A DNA stretch of 64,000 nt from GCA-003244245 sp052390115 (lineage in GTDB: Bacteria; Actinomycetota; Actinomycetes; Mycobacteriales; Pseudonocardiaceae): assembly GCA_052390115.1 (NCBI GenBank), contig JBQTHE010000023.1:62001-126000 (forward strand), given 5' to 3'. Below are positions 8,294-16,186 of this stretch, in pieces. The notes under the pieces were generated by a model that did no database searches, was not told the DNA's origin, and worked only from the letters and a program-made list of their open reading frames with translations. Every line of letters starts with the position of its first letter. Position 1 is the stretch's first letter. The position numbers and the translations under genes are program-made.

Positions 8294-9277
8294 GTGAAGG
8301 GACCGGCGCTGCTTCCGCAGACCCGGCGGTGGTTCGGCCGGGCCACCGTGCACCGTGTGCCGTGGACCGTCGAGGAGCTTGTGGCGGCCAAGCAGGGCCG
8401 GACCGTCAGCGTGGTGTTGCCCGCGCTCGACGAGGAGGCAACGGTGGGAGCGCTGGTCGGTGAGCTACGACCGTTGGTCGGGGGGCTGGTCGACGAGCTG
8501 GTGGTGATGGACTCCGGTTCACGCGACCGGACCGTCGAGGTGGCTCGCGAGGCCGGCGCCCGGGTAGTGCATCGCAGCGATGTGCTGCCCGAGCTGGAGC
8601 CATGGCCGGGTAAGGGCGAGGTGCTCTGGCGATCCTTGGCAGCTACCTCGGGCGATTTCCTCGTGTTCATCGACTCCGACCTGGTCGACTTCGATGTCGG
8701 ATTCGTGCCCGCGCTACTCGGGCCGTTGCTGTTGCGCCACCAGCACCAGCAGCGCCCTCTTCGGATGGGGCACCAGGTCCAGCTGGTCAAGGGCTTCTAC
8801 CGGCGTCCGCTCCGGATTGACAGTGTCGAAGTGGGTACTGGTGGCGGCCGGGTCACCGAGCTGCTGGCCCGACCGCTGCTTAACGCACTGCGCCCCGAGC
8901 TGGCCGGGGTGGTGCAGCCGCTGGGTGGCGAGTATGCGGCAAGCCGCGCGTTCCTGGAGTCGGTGCCCTTCGCCGCCGGTTACGGCGTGGAGATCGGTTT
9001 GCTGCTCGACGTGCACACCGGCCATGGGCTGGCCGGGTTGGCTCAGGTGAACCTCGGGGTGCGCAAGCACCGTAACCGCTCGTTGCTCGAGCTGGGTGTG
9101 ATGTCTCGGCAGATTCTCGGCGCTGCACTGCCTCGATGCGGGGTGGCTGAGGTCTCGGGATCGGCAGGTATCGCCCAGTTCGTGCAGTTCCGTGACCGCT
9201 TCATGCCTACCGAGACCGGGGTGCTGGTGGCCGACCGCCCGCCGATGCGCGATGTGCTCCCGGCGCGCTCAGCCTGA
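8294..9277 (+). CDS. gpgS: Glucosyl-3-phosphoglycerate synthase
   Basis: 327 residues from GTG 8294, 10 bp after folP2. GT81-family enzyme that makes glucosyl-3-phosphoglycerate from NDP-glucose and 3-phosphoglycerate, the first step towards glucosylglycerate and methylglucose lipopolysaccharide. Motifs: VVLPALDEEATVGALV at the N-terminus, VMDSGSRDRT, the metal-binding IDSDLVDFD, VKGFYRRPL and the LGGEYAASR/EIGLLLD acceptor region. Odd: between GPLL and VQLVKGF there are about 15 extra residues rich in His/Gln/Arg (RHQHQQRPLRMGH), which the family normally lacks. The frame is kept, so it may be a real loop insertion or paired compensating indels. Confidence 0.9.
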   Translation: MKGPALLPQTRRWFGRATVHRVPWTVEELVAAKQGRTVSVVLPALDEEATVGALVGELRPLVGGLVDELVVMDSGSRDRTVEVAREAGARVVHRSDVLPELEPWPGKGEVLWRSLAATSGDFLVFIDSDLVDFDVGFVPALLGPLLLRHQHQQRPLRMGHQVQLVKGFYRRPLRIDSVEVGTGGGRVTELLARPLLNALRPELAGVVQPLGGEYAASRAFLESVPFAAGYGVEIGLLLDVHTGHGLAGLAQVNLGVRKHRNRSLLELGVMSRQILGAALPRCGVAEVSGSAGIAQFVQFRDRFMPTETGVLVADRPPMRDVLPARSA

Positions 9278-9419
9278 ACGTTGGTGGCTCTTCAAGGACG
9301 GCCAACCCCCGTCGCCGCTGCCGCAAACCGCCACCAACCCCTCCTGACGTCAGGAGGGGTTGGTGGCGGTTAATGACCTTCCGGACGGGGGTTGGCCGTC
9401 CTTGAAGAGCCACCAACGT
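9278..9419 (+). repeat. 142-bp inverted repeat (giant hairpin) after gpgS
   Basis: Two 71-base arms meet at 9348/9349. The outer 36 bases of each arm are exactly complementary. A 13 x 13 unpaired internal loop follows, then 22 further exact pairs ending at the palindrome GACGTC. It begins at the base after the gpgS stop codon and ends before the DivIVA-like gene. It could act as a terminator or processing hairpin, or be a miniature mobile palindrome. No T-tract follows. Confidence 0.85.
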
Positions 9420-9434
9420 GCCACGATCGGGCAC

Positions 9435-9725
9435 GTGGGCACGGTGCTGATCTATCTTGTCGTCGCGGTGGTGGTGGCCGCAGTGGTCTTCCTGATCGCC
9501 TCGCTGGTCTTCGGCCGGGGCGAGGAGCTGGCGGCACTGCCGCCAGACGCTACTCCGACCTGGCTGCCAGACGGACCGATCATCGGCGATGATGTGCGCG
9601 CCGTGCGGTTCGCCCAGGTGTTTCGCGGCTACCGGATGTCGGAAGTGGATTGGACGCTGCAACGGGCCGCTGCCGAGCTCGACGCGCTGCGCGCCCGGGT
9701 AGCCGAGCTGGAGGCGCAGCAGTGA
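9435..9725 (+). CDS. DivIVA-domain small membrane protein
   Basis: About 96 residues from GTG 9435; the longer frame from 9360 would start inside the hairpin. It begins with one transmembrane helix (LIYLVVAVVVAAVVFLIASLV). After a short linker comes a DivIVA-type segment, RFAQVFRGYRMSEVDWTLQ, and a coiled coil (AAELDALRARVAELEAQQ). DivIVA-like proteins mark curved membranes and cell poles in actinobacteria. The position matches the Rv1209-like gene between gpgS and tag. Its stop overlaps the next small ORF (GTGA). Confidence 0.8.
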   Translation: MGTVLIYLVVAVVVAAVVFLIASLVFGRGEELAALPPDATPTWLPDGPIIGDDVRAVRFAQVFRGYRMSEVDWTLQRAAAELDALRARVAELEAQQ

Positions 9726-9856
9726 ATCTGACCGCGCGCGGTCGACGTCAACGCGCCGCCGCAATGGTGTTCGCGGTGGTGAGTCCGATCGTCGGTTGGG
9801 GTCTGCAGCGCTCGTTGGACCGCTGCGCCGGCTTCTGCCGGGACTACCCCGGATGA
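9722..9856 (+). CDS. 44-residue coupled small protein
   Basis: GTG 9722 to TGA 9856. Both ends overlap a neighbouring gene by four bases: GTGA with the DivIVA-like gene and ATGA with tag, the arrangement expected for translational reinitiation. The product has a basic N-terminus (ARGRRQR), a hydrophobic stretch (AAAMVFAVVSPIVGWGL) and a Cys-containing tail. It is probably a small membrane-associated peptide. No family recognised; the overlaps are the main support. Confidence 0.55.
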   Translation: MNLTARGRRQRAAAMVFAVVSPIVGWGLQRSLDRCAGFCRDYPG

Positions 9857-10440
9857 GCGATCTGTCAGGTCCAGCTCCGGGCCCGGACGGCCGCCCGCGC
9901 TGCCCGTGGGCGATCTCGGCCCCCGACTACTGCAGCTACCACGACACCGAGTGGGGGGTTGCGCTGCACGGTGAGGCTGCCCTGTTCGAGCGGCTCAGCC
10001 TGGAGGCGTTCCAGTCGGGCCTGTCCTGGCTCACGATCCTGCGCAAGCGGAACGCCTTCCGGCGGGCCTTCGCGGGCTTCGACCCGGTTGTGGTCGCCGC
10101 TTTCACCGACGACGACGTGGCGCGCCTGCTCACCGACGCAGGCATCGTCCGCAACCGCGCCAAGATCGAGGCGACGGTGCGTAACGCCCGGGCAGCCACC
10201 GAGCTCGGCGAGGACCTGGACGCCCTGCTGTGGTCCTACGCGCCTGACCCCGCCGGGCGCCCGGCGCCACGCACCGTGGCCGACGTGCCGGCCCGAACCC
10301 CCGAGTCCGAGGCGTTGGCCCTCGCCCTGCGACGTCGTGGCTTCACCTTCGTGGGCCCCATCACCTGCCATGCGCTCATGCAGGCCACCGGGATGGTCGA
10401 CGACCATCTCGCCGGCTGCTTCCGCCGCACTGCGCAGTGA
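9853..10440 (+). CDS. tag: DNA-3-methyladenine glycosylase I
   Basis: 195 residues from ATG 9853. Removes 3-methyladenine from alkylated DNA. Tag signatures are clear: RCPWAISAPDYCSYHDTEWGV with zinc-ligand Cys and His, LSLEAFQSGLSWLTILRKR, and FTFVGPITCHALMQATGMVDDH near the C-terminus. Length is standard. Synteny agrees with Rv1210. Confidence 0.95.
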   Translation: MSDLSGPAPGPDGRPRCPWAISAPDYCSYHDTEWGVALHGEAALFERLSLEAFQSGLSWLTILRKRNAFRRAFAGFDPVVVAAFTDDDVARLLTDAGIVRNRAKIEATVRNARAATELGEDLDALLWSYAPDPAGRPAPRTVADVPARTPESEALALALRRRGFTFVGPITCHALMQATGMVDDHLAGCFRRTAQ

Positions 10441-10602
10441 GCTCAGGAGCTGATGAGCGCACAGGTCCCAGGTGGACGGTGGGCTGCACCTACCCGAGAT
10501 CATCGGTTGCTTTTCGGGGCTCTGCGGCGATAAGGGAGAATGCAGGGGGTCACCGGTGTCGCGTGGCCACCTGCGGTGACGAATGCACGGAGGGAGCACG
10601 CT

Positions 10603-10770
10603 ATGGCGGCCATGAAGCCACGGACCGGCGACGGTCCCCTCGAGGTGACGAAGGAGGGACGGGGCATCGTGATGCGCGTCCCCCTCGAGGGCGGTGGACG
10701 GCTCGTCGTCGAGATGTCGGCGGACGAGGCAGGCGAGCTTGGCGAGGCATTACGAGAGGTCGTGGAGTGA
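10603..10770 (+). CDS. DUF3117 small protein
   Basis: 55 residues (MAAMKPRTGDGPLEVTKEGR...) from ATG 10603, with a GGAGGGA ribosome site 9 nt upstream. This is the highly conserved actinobacterial DUF3117 protein (Rv1211 type). It is predicted to form a small beta-rich fold with a C-terminal helix rich in Glu/Ala. Function unknown. Confidence 0.9.
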   Translation: MAAMKPRTGDGPLEVTKEGRGIVMRVPLEGGGRLVVEMSADEAGELGEALREVVE

Positions 10771-10860
10771 CGGTCTGCACCCACCGTCCATCGTCACGTG
10801 GCCTCGGCCGGCGCCTGGAAGGCGCACCGGGGCCGGCCACGCGCTGACCGGGAGACATCA

Positions 10861-12491
10861 GTGCCCGCGACACCGAAGGTCCCTACCCCCCTGGTCGAGG
10901 TCCGGGTCCAGGCGCGGCGCAGTCCCGGGGTGCCTGATGTCGTCCTGGTCGGGCAGCCGCCAAACGGGCCGTCGCCGAACGGGCCGTCGCCGAACGGGCC
11001 GTCGCCGAACGGACAGCGCCCGTCTGCACCGTCCTTACCTGGGATGTCCACGGTGGACGAACCGCCGGTCTTGGGTCCCGGCGCAGACCTGCTCGGGGTG
11101 GACGAGCGGTGGCTGGCCCAGTACCGGGTGCGTTCCACCACAGGTTCCGTGCATGTGGTGGCACTGGCCGCGGCGCGACCCGATCACGGGTGGTTGCTGG
11201 GAATTGGACAGGGCAGCGCGCAGCACTGGCGGGCGGCCGGCGGCGCACTGATCCGGGCGACGTCGACGCGCGTGGCGGCCGACGCCGCGGCCGGGCGGCG
11301 GGCATCGCGCACCGTGCAGGTGCACCTACCGCCTGGCACGACAGCCCACCAGGCGGCGGCACTTGCGCTGGGGTGCGTGGTGGGCTCGCACCGTTACCGG
11401 TTCGCCAGCGGCGACCGTCCCCTGTGGATGACCACGGTTCGGCTGGTCGCGTTCCCTGGGTGCGCACCGCAACCGCTCGCCACCGCGGTCGCCAGGGCAC
11501 AGGTGCTCGGCCGTGCCACCGGGTTGGCCCGGGACCTCGCCAACACCCCGAGCGGGCACAAGGACCCAGGATGGCTCGTGGCGACCGCCGCTCGCTTGGC
11601 CGCCACCGTGCCCGGCCTGCGGACCACGGTGCGTGACGACCGCTGGTTGGCCGAGCATGGCTTCGGCGGAGTGCTCGCGGTAGGCGGGGGCTCGGCCCGA
11701 CCCCCAAGGCTGCTCGAGCTGGCATGGTTGCCCGCGCAGTGAGCCCAGGCCTGAGCCCGAAGATCGAAGGGCACCTGGTGCTGGTCGGCAAGGGCATCAC
11801 CTTCGACACCGGGGGAATCTCGATCAAGCCAGCCGACAACATGCACCTGATGCGCACCGACATGTCCGGCGGTGCCGCGGTGATCGCCGCGCTGTTGGCC
11901 GTGGGCCAGCTGAAGCTGCCGCTGCGGGTCACCGGGCTGGTGCCCTGCGCGGAGAACCACGTTTCCGGGTCGGCGATGCGCCCGGGAGATGTGGTCCGGC
12001 ACGTGGGTGGCACCACCACCGAGGTGACCAATACCGACGCGGAGGGCAGGCTGGTGCTCGCCGATGCGCTGGCCCATGCGGCGCGCACGCTGGCGCCCAG
12101 CACGCTGGTTGACGTCGCGACGCTGACTGGGGCGATGAAGGTGTCCCTGGGTCTGCGCACCGGCGGGCTGTTCGCCACCGGACCCAAACTCACCGAGCGC
12201 ATCCGGACCGCGGGCGAGACGGCCGGTGAGGACTGGTGGCCGATGCCGCTGGTCGCCGACCATGTCGACGGGGTCCGCTCCGAACTCGCTGACCTGCGGC
12301 AGTGCCCGCCCGGACCCGGAGGCATCACCGCGGCCCTGTTCCTGCGGGAGTTCACCGCTGGGCTGCCCTGGGCGCACCTGGACATCGCCGGGCCGGCCCG
12401 CGCCGAGCAGGACTATGACGAGGTCAACGCGGGCGGCACCGGGTTCGCCACCCGCACCCTGATCGAATTGGCCTGCTCGTACAACGGCTAG
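10861..12491 (+). pseudogene. pepA: M17 leucyl aminopeptidase, split by a frameshift
   Basis: The first part (GTG 10861 to stop 11742) holds the N-terminal domain up to LLELAW. The second part (frame of 11724-12491) holds the complete catalytic domain: KGITFDTGGISIKP and the active-site NTDAEGRLVLADAL, plus the C-terminal dimetal region. The two frames overlap by 19 bp at 11724-11742, so a single indel there separates them. Either this is a dead gene or a sequencing slip; separate expression of the halves is less likely. The N-terminal part also contains a four-fold PNGPS repeat. M17 enzymes are Mn/Zn peptidases that release N-terminal amino acids. Confidence 0.8.
10955..11015 (+). repeat. 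15-bp tandem repeat encoding PNGPS
   Basis: The unit CCGTCGCCGAACGGG is repeated about four times in frame, giving PNGPSPNGPSPNGPSPNG inside the N-terminal domain of the aminopeptidase. Only single-base differences separate the copies, so it is a recent, slippage-prone expansion. Confidence 0.85.
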
Positions 12492-12502
12492 GCTCCGCGC
12501 CG

Positions 12503-12670
12503 ATGCTAACTCCACCAGGTTGCAGTGGTCGGGTCGTGATCACCGGGGGAGCCGGATTCGTCGGTGGCGCCGCCGTTACGGCGTTTGCCAGCCGGGGCAA
12601 CCCGGTCACCGTGGTCGACCACAGGGCGCATCCCGCCCCGGCGGTCCGCAGCATCGTCGGTGATCCCGCG
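12503..12670 (+). pseudogene. NAD-dependent epimerase N-terminal fragment
   Basis: About 50 residues of an extended SDR: VVITGGAGFVGGAAV (Rossmann GxxGxxG), PVTVVDHR and VRSIVGDPAV. The similarity stops abruptly and the frame then runs into glycosyltransferase sequence. A full epimerase has 300 or more residues, so this is only a scrap. Confidence 0.6.
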
Positions 12671-12674
12671 GTGG

Positions 12675-12858
12675 CGCCCGATACGTCGTCACCGGGCCCT
12701 CCGAGCTGCTGCTCGGGGTGATCTCGCACGGCTACCGGGTGCTGGAGCAGCCATGACGATGCGGTCCGCACCGCGGGCAAGACCAGGAAGGCCCACAATC
12801 TCGTGTACGGGGTGCGCTACGCCCGGGTGATGCTGGGCACCTGGTGGTGGGAGCGCTT
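12675..12858 (+). pseudogene. Family 2 glycosyltransferase C-terminal fragment
   Basis: Read across at least two frames, the segment gives YVVTGPSELLLGVISHGYRVLEQP. It then gives RTAGKTRKAHNLVYGVRYAR and VMLGTWW, the usual C-terminal tail of GtrA-associated GT2 enzymes. The catalytic domain is missing. The 3' end overlaps the convergent GtrA gene. Confidence 0.5.
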
Positions 12859-13302
12859 CTTGACTTCGTCGCGACCGAAGACCAGCCGGTCCAGCAGCGC
12901 GAACTTGAGTATGAAGAGCGGCAGGTAGCTGGCGTTGAAGGCCACCGCGACGACGACGGTGCGCAGCGCGCGGTCGTCGATGGCCTCGCCGATCAGCCGG
13001 TCGACGCCTGCGGTGATGCCGATCGCCACCAGACCGCTGAATATGATCACCACCAGGTAGGGCATCAGCTCATGGCGTATCCCCACTGGGCCGGAGCGGC
13101 GCCACGTCCAGTATCGGTGGATGAGGAAGTTCGGCACCGCACCGGCGACGAAAGCCACCGCCCCGGAGACCGTGGCCGAGGCTGCCAGAACCCCGAACAG
13201 TAGGACGAAAGCCACTTGGCTGCATACCGTGGAAACCACCGTGCCCGCGGCGAACCGGGTGAACAGCCTCGCTAGTCGGGAGCTGGCGAGCCGTCGGAGC
13301 AC
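12817..13302 (-). CDS. GtrA-family membrane protein
   Basis: 161 residues with four hydrophobic segments: about 17-37, 45-62, 80-100 and 118-138. The GtrA signature FLIHRYWTWRRSG follows the second helix. GtrA-like proteins flip or position polyprenyl-linked sugars for cell-surface glycosylation, usually with a GT2 glycosyltransferase. Here the adjacent GT2 gene is reduced to a fragment, so the protein may have lost its partner. The gene itself looks intact. Confidence 0.8.
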   Translation of the reverse strand: MLRRLASSRLARLFTRFAAGTVVSTVCSQVAFVLLFGVLAASATVSGAVAFVAGAVPNFLIHRYWTWRRSGPVGIRHELMPYLVVIIFSGLVAIGITAGVDRLIGEAIDDRALRTVVVAVAFNASYLPLFILKFALLDRLVFGRDEVKKRSHHQVPSITRA

Positions 13303-13428
13303 CCCTTCATCTTGACAGACGGTGTTGCCGACGGGTCCGGGTGCCGAGGCAGGCGCTGCTGGTGCTGGCCGGGGTCATCTGAAAGCAATGCACCCACTGA
13401 TGGCTGGTTTCACGGCTGGAGGCAATAC

Positions 13429-13640
13429 GTGCGGATCCTCGTTCTCGGCGGTGACGGCTACCTGGGCTGGGCGACAGCCTCGGCACCTTCAACGCGATGT
13501 TCGCGATCGCCGAGGTGGATCGCGATATCCATCTGGTCAAGCTCGGCACGATGGGGGAGTACGGTACCCCGAACATCGACATCGAGGAGGGCTGGCTCAC
13601 CGTCGAACACAACGGCCGAACCGACCGGATGCTCTTTCCC
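13429..13640 (+). pseudogene. UDP-sulfoquinovose synthase remnant (SQD1-like)
   Basis: GTG 13429 begins VRILVLGGDGYLGWATA, the typical N-terminus of UDP-sulfoquinovose synthase. After about 17 residues the frame changes near 13475. The sequence then continues as LGTFNAMFAIAEVDRDIHLV, KLGTMGEYGTPNIDIEEG and HNGRTDRMLFPKKPG, which belong about 100 residues further on in the enzyme. The C-terminal half is gone. It would make UDP-sulfoquinovose for sulfolipid; here it cannot be functional. Confidence 0.7.
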
Positions 13641-13737
13641 AAGAAGCCAGGGGGCGGGTGGGCAGACCAGGAGCATCATCGACACCAACACGTAGCAAGA
13701 ACCGACCTCTCAACAATGCGCTCCACCACCAACTCGT

Positions 13738-13800
13738 CCCGACATGGAGACTTATCGGGGCTATCTGGGTCGTCATAGCCCGATAAGTGTCCATGTCGGG
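13738..13800 (+). repeat. Palindrome copy 1 flanking the DUF559 gene
   Basis: CCCGACATGGAGACTTATCG pairs with the reverse-complementary segment ending at 13800. The stem is about 26 bp with one mismatch and one bulge around a 10-nt loop. It is almost the same sequence as the palindrome at 14795-14855. Confidence 0.85.
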
Positions 13801-13804
13801 GCTG

Positions 13805-14758
13805 TTACCGGGCGAGGGCGGTACGGACTGCCGTTACCACGCTGCGGGGGTCGCGTAGCTGGCGGGCGGTGACGAATAGGACGTCCCAGCCAGCGGCTTG
13901 TAGCCGGTTGAGCCGCTCCCGGTCGGCGCTGATCTGCCGCCATTCGCCATGCCATTCGCCGTCGTACTCCACGGCGAGCCGCTGATGGGGGAACCCGAGG
14001 TCCACCCGCGCGATTACCCCCTGCCAGTCGCAGACCAGGTACTGCGGCTCTGGCTCGAGGCCGTCGAGTACCAGGTGGACCCGCAGCCGGGACTCCGGCC
14101 GCGACTCCGCCCGCGGATCGGCCAGCTCGACGGCGCGGCGCGCCCCGACGATGCCTCGGTCGCTTCGTTCGGTAACCATCCGCTGAAGTGCGTCAAGATC
14201 GATCAGCCCAGCTCGCAGCACGGTGTCGAGGTCAGCCACCGCATCGGGTAGTGCGCGGTCGAATAGCAGGTCCAGGGACATCCGCAGCGGCGTGGCCAGG
14301 CCGATTCGCGACCACGGCGCCCTCTCGCCGGCAGCGACGTCGCAGCGGCGAACATCCACGCCGCTGCGTCGTGCAATCCGGGTCTGCAATGGCACGACGA
14401 TCTCGACTGGATCGCTGGCGCGGGCCAGCTGGATCCCCCGCAGCGTTGCAGCCGAGCGGCCTGTGATAACCGCCGCCGGCGGTAGGACGAGTGCGATGCC
14501 CTCGCAGCACACCGGATGCGTGACCGGCATCGCGGCTGGCAGGTAGACGTCGCGATACAGGCGGCGGAACCGGGGCCCCCGAAGCTGGTCAGCGGTCAGC
14601 ACGCCGGCTGCAACGGTCTCGGATCCGCGGAAGACGCCGCAGATGTCCGCGGCCCTGATATTCCTGCCCACGACGCGAACCGTGTCCCGCAACCCGAGCC
14701 CTGTCCAACACCCCCCACTCAGAACCCCCGACCTGTCCACATCAAGCTCGCCACCCAC
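13805..14758 (-). CDS. DUF559 (Vsr/PD-(D/E)XK-like) protein
   Basis: Up to 317 residues. The C-terminal ~90 residues carry a DUF559 nuclease-like core: ARVDLGFPHQRLAVEYDGEWH, matching the D-x(n)-E-x-D pattern of very-short-patch-repair-like endonucleases, then a LNRLQAAGWDVLFVTARQL tail. The first ~170 residues are the actinobacterial N-terminal domain that usually accompanies it (LTADQLRGPRFRRLYRDVYLPA). The true start is probably a GTG near 14674-14680, because the first 27 residues overlap low-complexity sequence. Substrate unknown. It is bracketed by two near-identical palindromes. Confidence 0.75.
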   Translation of the reverse strand: MGGELDVDRSGVLSGGCWTGLGLRDTVRVVGRNIRAADICGVFRGSETVAAGVLTADQLRGPRFRRLYRDVYLPAAMPVTHPVCCEGIALVLPPAAVITGRSAATLRGIQLARASDPVEIVVPLQTRIARRSGVDVRRCDVAAGERAPWSRIGLATPLRMSLDLLFDRALPDAVADLDTVLRAGLIDLDALQRMVTERSDRGIVGARRAVELADPRAESRPESRLRVHLVLDGLEPEPQYLVCDWQGVIARVDLGFPHQRLAVEYDGEWHGEWRQISADRERLNRLQAAGWDVLFVTARQLRDPRSVVTAVRTALAR

Positions 14759-14794
14759 ACCCTCCCCCCTCCACCCTTGACAGGCGCCTCCGCG

Positions 14795-14855
14795 CCGACA
14801 TGGAGACTTATCGGGGCTATCGGGACGTCATAGCCCCGATAAGTCTCCATGTCGG
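14795..14855 (+). repeat. Palindrome copy 2 flanking the DUF559 gene
   Basis: A perfect 26-bp stem (CCGACATGGAGACTTATCGG and its complement) with a 9-nt loop at 14821-14829. It lies 17 bp from the glgA stop and upstream of the DUF559 gene. It differs from copy 1 at only a few positions. Confidence 0.9.
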
Positions 14856-14872
14856 GGAAATGGGGGGCTGGG

Positions 14873-16042
14873 TTAGGAGAGGAGTTGGTGGTAGATGTGG
14901 ACGGTGTGGTCGGCGACTGTTGACCAGGAGAACTCAGTGACGGCTCGCTTGCGGCCGGCCTGGCCCATTGCTGTGGCCCGGTCCGGATCGGCCAGCAGCT
15001 CGTTGACGCGGTGCGCGAAGCTCCGCTGAAATTCCTCGGGGTCGTTTTCGTTGTAAGGCACCAGCCGCCCGGTCACGCCGTCGTCGACAACCTCCGGGAT
15101 CCCGCCGACGGCGGATGCGACCACCGCCGTGCCGCACGCCATCGCCTCGAGGTTGACGATCCCCAGCGGCTCGTAGACCGAAGGGCAGGCGAACACGGTA
15201 GCCGCGGACAGCACCTGCCGGACGTCGGCGATGGGCAGCATGTCCGGCACCCAGATCACCCCGGGCCGCACTGCGGACAGTGTCGCGACGGCAGCGCGGG
15301 CTTCGGCCTCGATCTCCGAGGTGTCCGGCGCACCCGCGCACAGCAGCAGCTGGGCAGCCGGATCGATGTGGTGCGCCGCTGCCAGCAGGTGCCCGACTCC
15401 CTTCTGCCTGGTGATCCGCCCCACGAACGCGACGATCGGCCGCGCCGGGTCGGCCCCGAGCCGGCGAACCACGTCGGTCTCCTCGACCGGGCGGTAGGTG
15501 CTGGTGTCGATACCGTTGCGCACCACGTGCACCCGCTCGGGGTGCACGGCCGGGTAACAATCCAACAAGTCGGCGCGCATGCCGTCGCTGACCGCGATGA
15601 CCGCGTCGGCGTGCTCGTAGGCGGTACGTTCCACCCAGGAGGACACCCGGTATCCACCGCCGAGTTGCTCGGCCTTCCACGGCCTGCGGGGCTCCAGCGA
15701 GTGCGCGGTGACCACGTGCGGCACGCCGTGCAGGGTCCGGGCCAGGTGACCCGCCATATTCGTGTACCAGGTGTGCGAGTGCACCAGGTCCACGGCACCC
15801 AGCGCGTTAGCCATCGCCAGGTCCACCGACAGGGTCTGCAGGGCAAGGTTGGCACCAGCGAGCCCCGGCGCAACAGCGTGGCTGTACACCTCCAGAGGGG
15901 GCGCCTCCGGACGGGGGGCGCCGAAGCAGTGCACCTCGACCTGACAGCGCCGCCGCAGCTCGGGCACCAGGTGACTGACGTGCACCCCCGCGCCGCCGTA
16001 CACCTCGGGTGGGTATTCCCGGGTCAGGACTCCGATACGCAC
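14873..16042 (-). CDS. glgA: Glycogen synthase / maltose-1-phosphate-forming GT4 enzyme
   Basis: 389 residues from GTG 16042. GT4 family: N-terminal REYPPEVYGGAGVH, VHSHTWYTN, the sugar-nucleotide motif FVGRITRQKGVGHL and the E-x7-E acceptor segment PSVYEPLGIVNLEAMACG. In mycobacteria the orthologue (Rv1212c) makes alpha-maltose 1-phosphate from ADP-glucose and glucose 1-phosphate for the GlgE pathway. That is the likely role here, but plain glycogen elongation cannot be excluded. It is divergent from glgC, which supplies ADP-glucose. Confidence 0.92.
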   Translation of the reverse strand: MRIGVLTREYPPEVYGGAGVHVSHLVPELRRRCQVEVHCFGAPRPEAPPLEVYSHAVAPGLAGANLALQTLSVDLAMANALGAVDLVHSHTWYTNMAGHLARTLHGVPHVVTAHSLEPRRPWKAEQLGGGYRVSSWVERTAYEHADAVIAVSDGMRADLLDCYPAVHPERVHVVRNGIDTSTYRPVEETDVVRRLGADPARPIVAFVGRITRQKGVGHLLAAAHHIDPAAQLLLCAGAPDTSEIEAEARAAVATLSAVRPGVIWVPDMLPIADVRQVLSAATVFACPSVYEPLGIVNLEAMACGTAVVASAVGGIPEVVDDGVTGRLVPYNENDPEEFQRSFAHRVNELLADPDRATAMGQAGRKRAVTEFSWSTVADHTVHIYHQLLS

Positions 16043-16050
16043 GCCGTGTC

Positions 16051-16056
16051 ACGCTA
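16051..16056 (-). promoter_or_regulatory. -10-like hexamer TAGCGT for glgA
   Basis: On the minus strand TAGCGT lies 8 nt before the GTG start, suggesting a leaderless glgA transcript. Confidence 0.4.
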
Positions 16057-16172
16057 GCCTCCCGACGATGAACCCGGCGATCAACCCCGGCGGTGAACCC
16101 GGGAATGAACACAGGTATGAACAGTCAATGACCGGCGGTGAGTGCCACGTGGCTCGTCCGCCGAACCGGGGC

Positions 16173-16178
16173 TAGGGT
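16173..16178 (+). promoter_or_regulatory. -10-like hexamer TAGGGT for glgC
   Basis: TAGGGT is 8 nt before the GTG start of glgC with no ribosome site between, suggesting a leaderless transcript. The gap at 16060-16135 also holds short repeats of a GATGAACCC-like word. Confidence 0.4.
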
Positions 16179-16186
16179 GACATATC

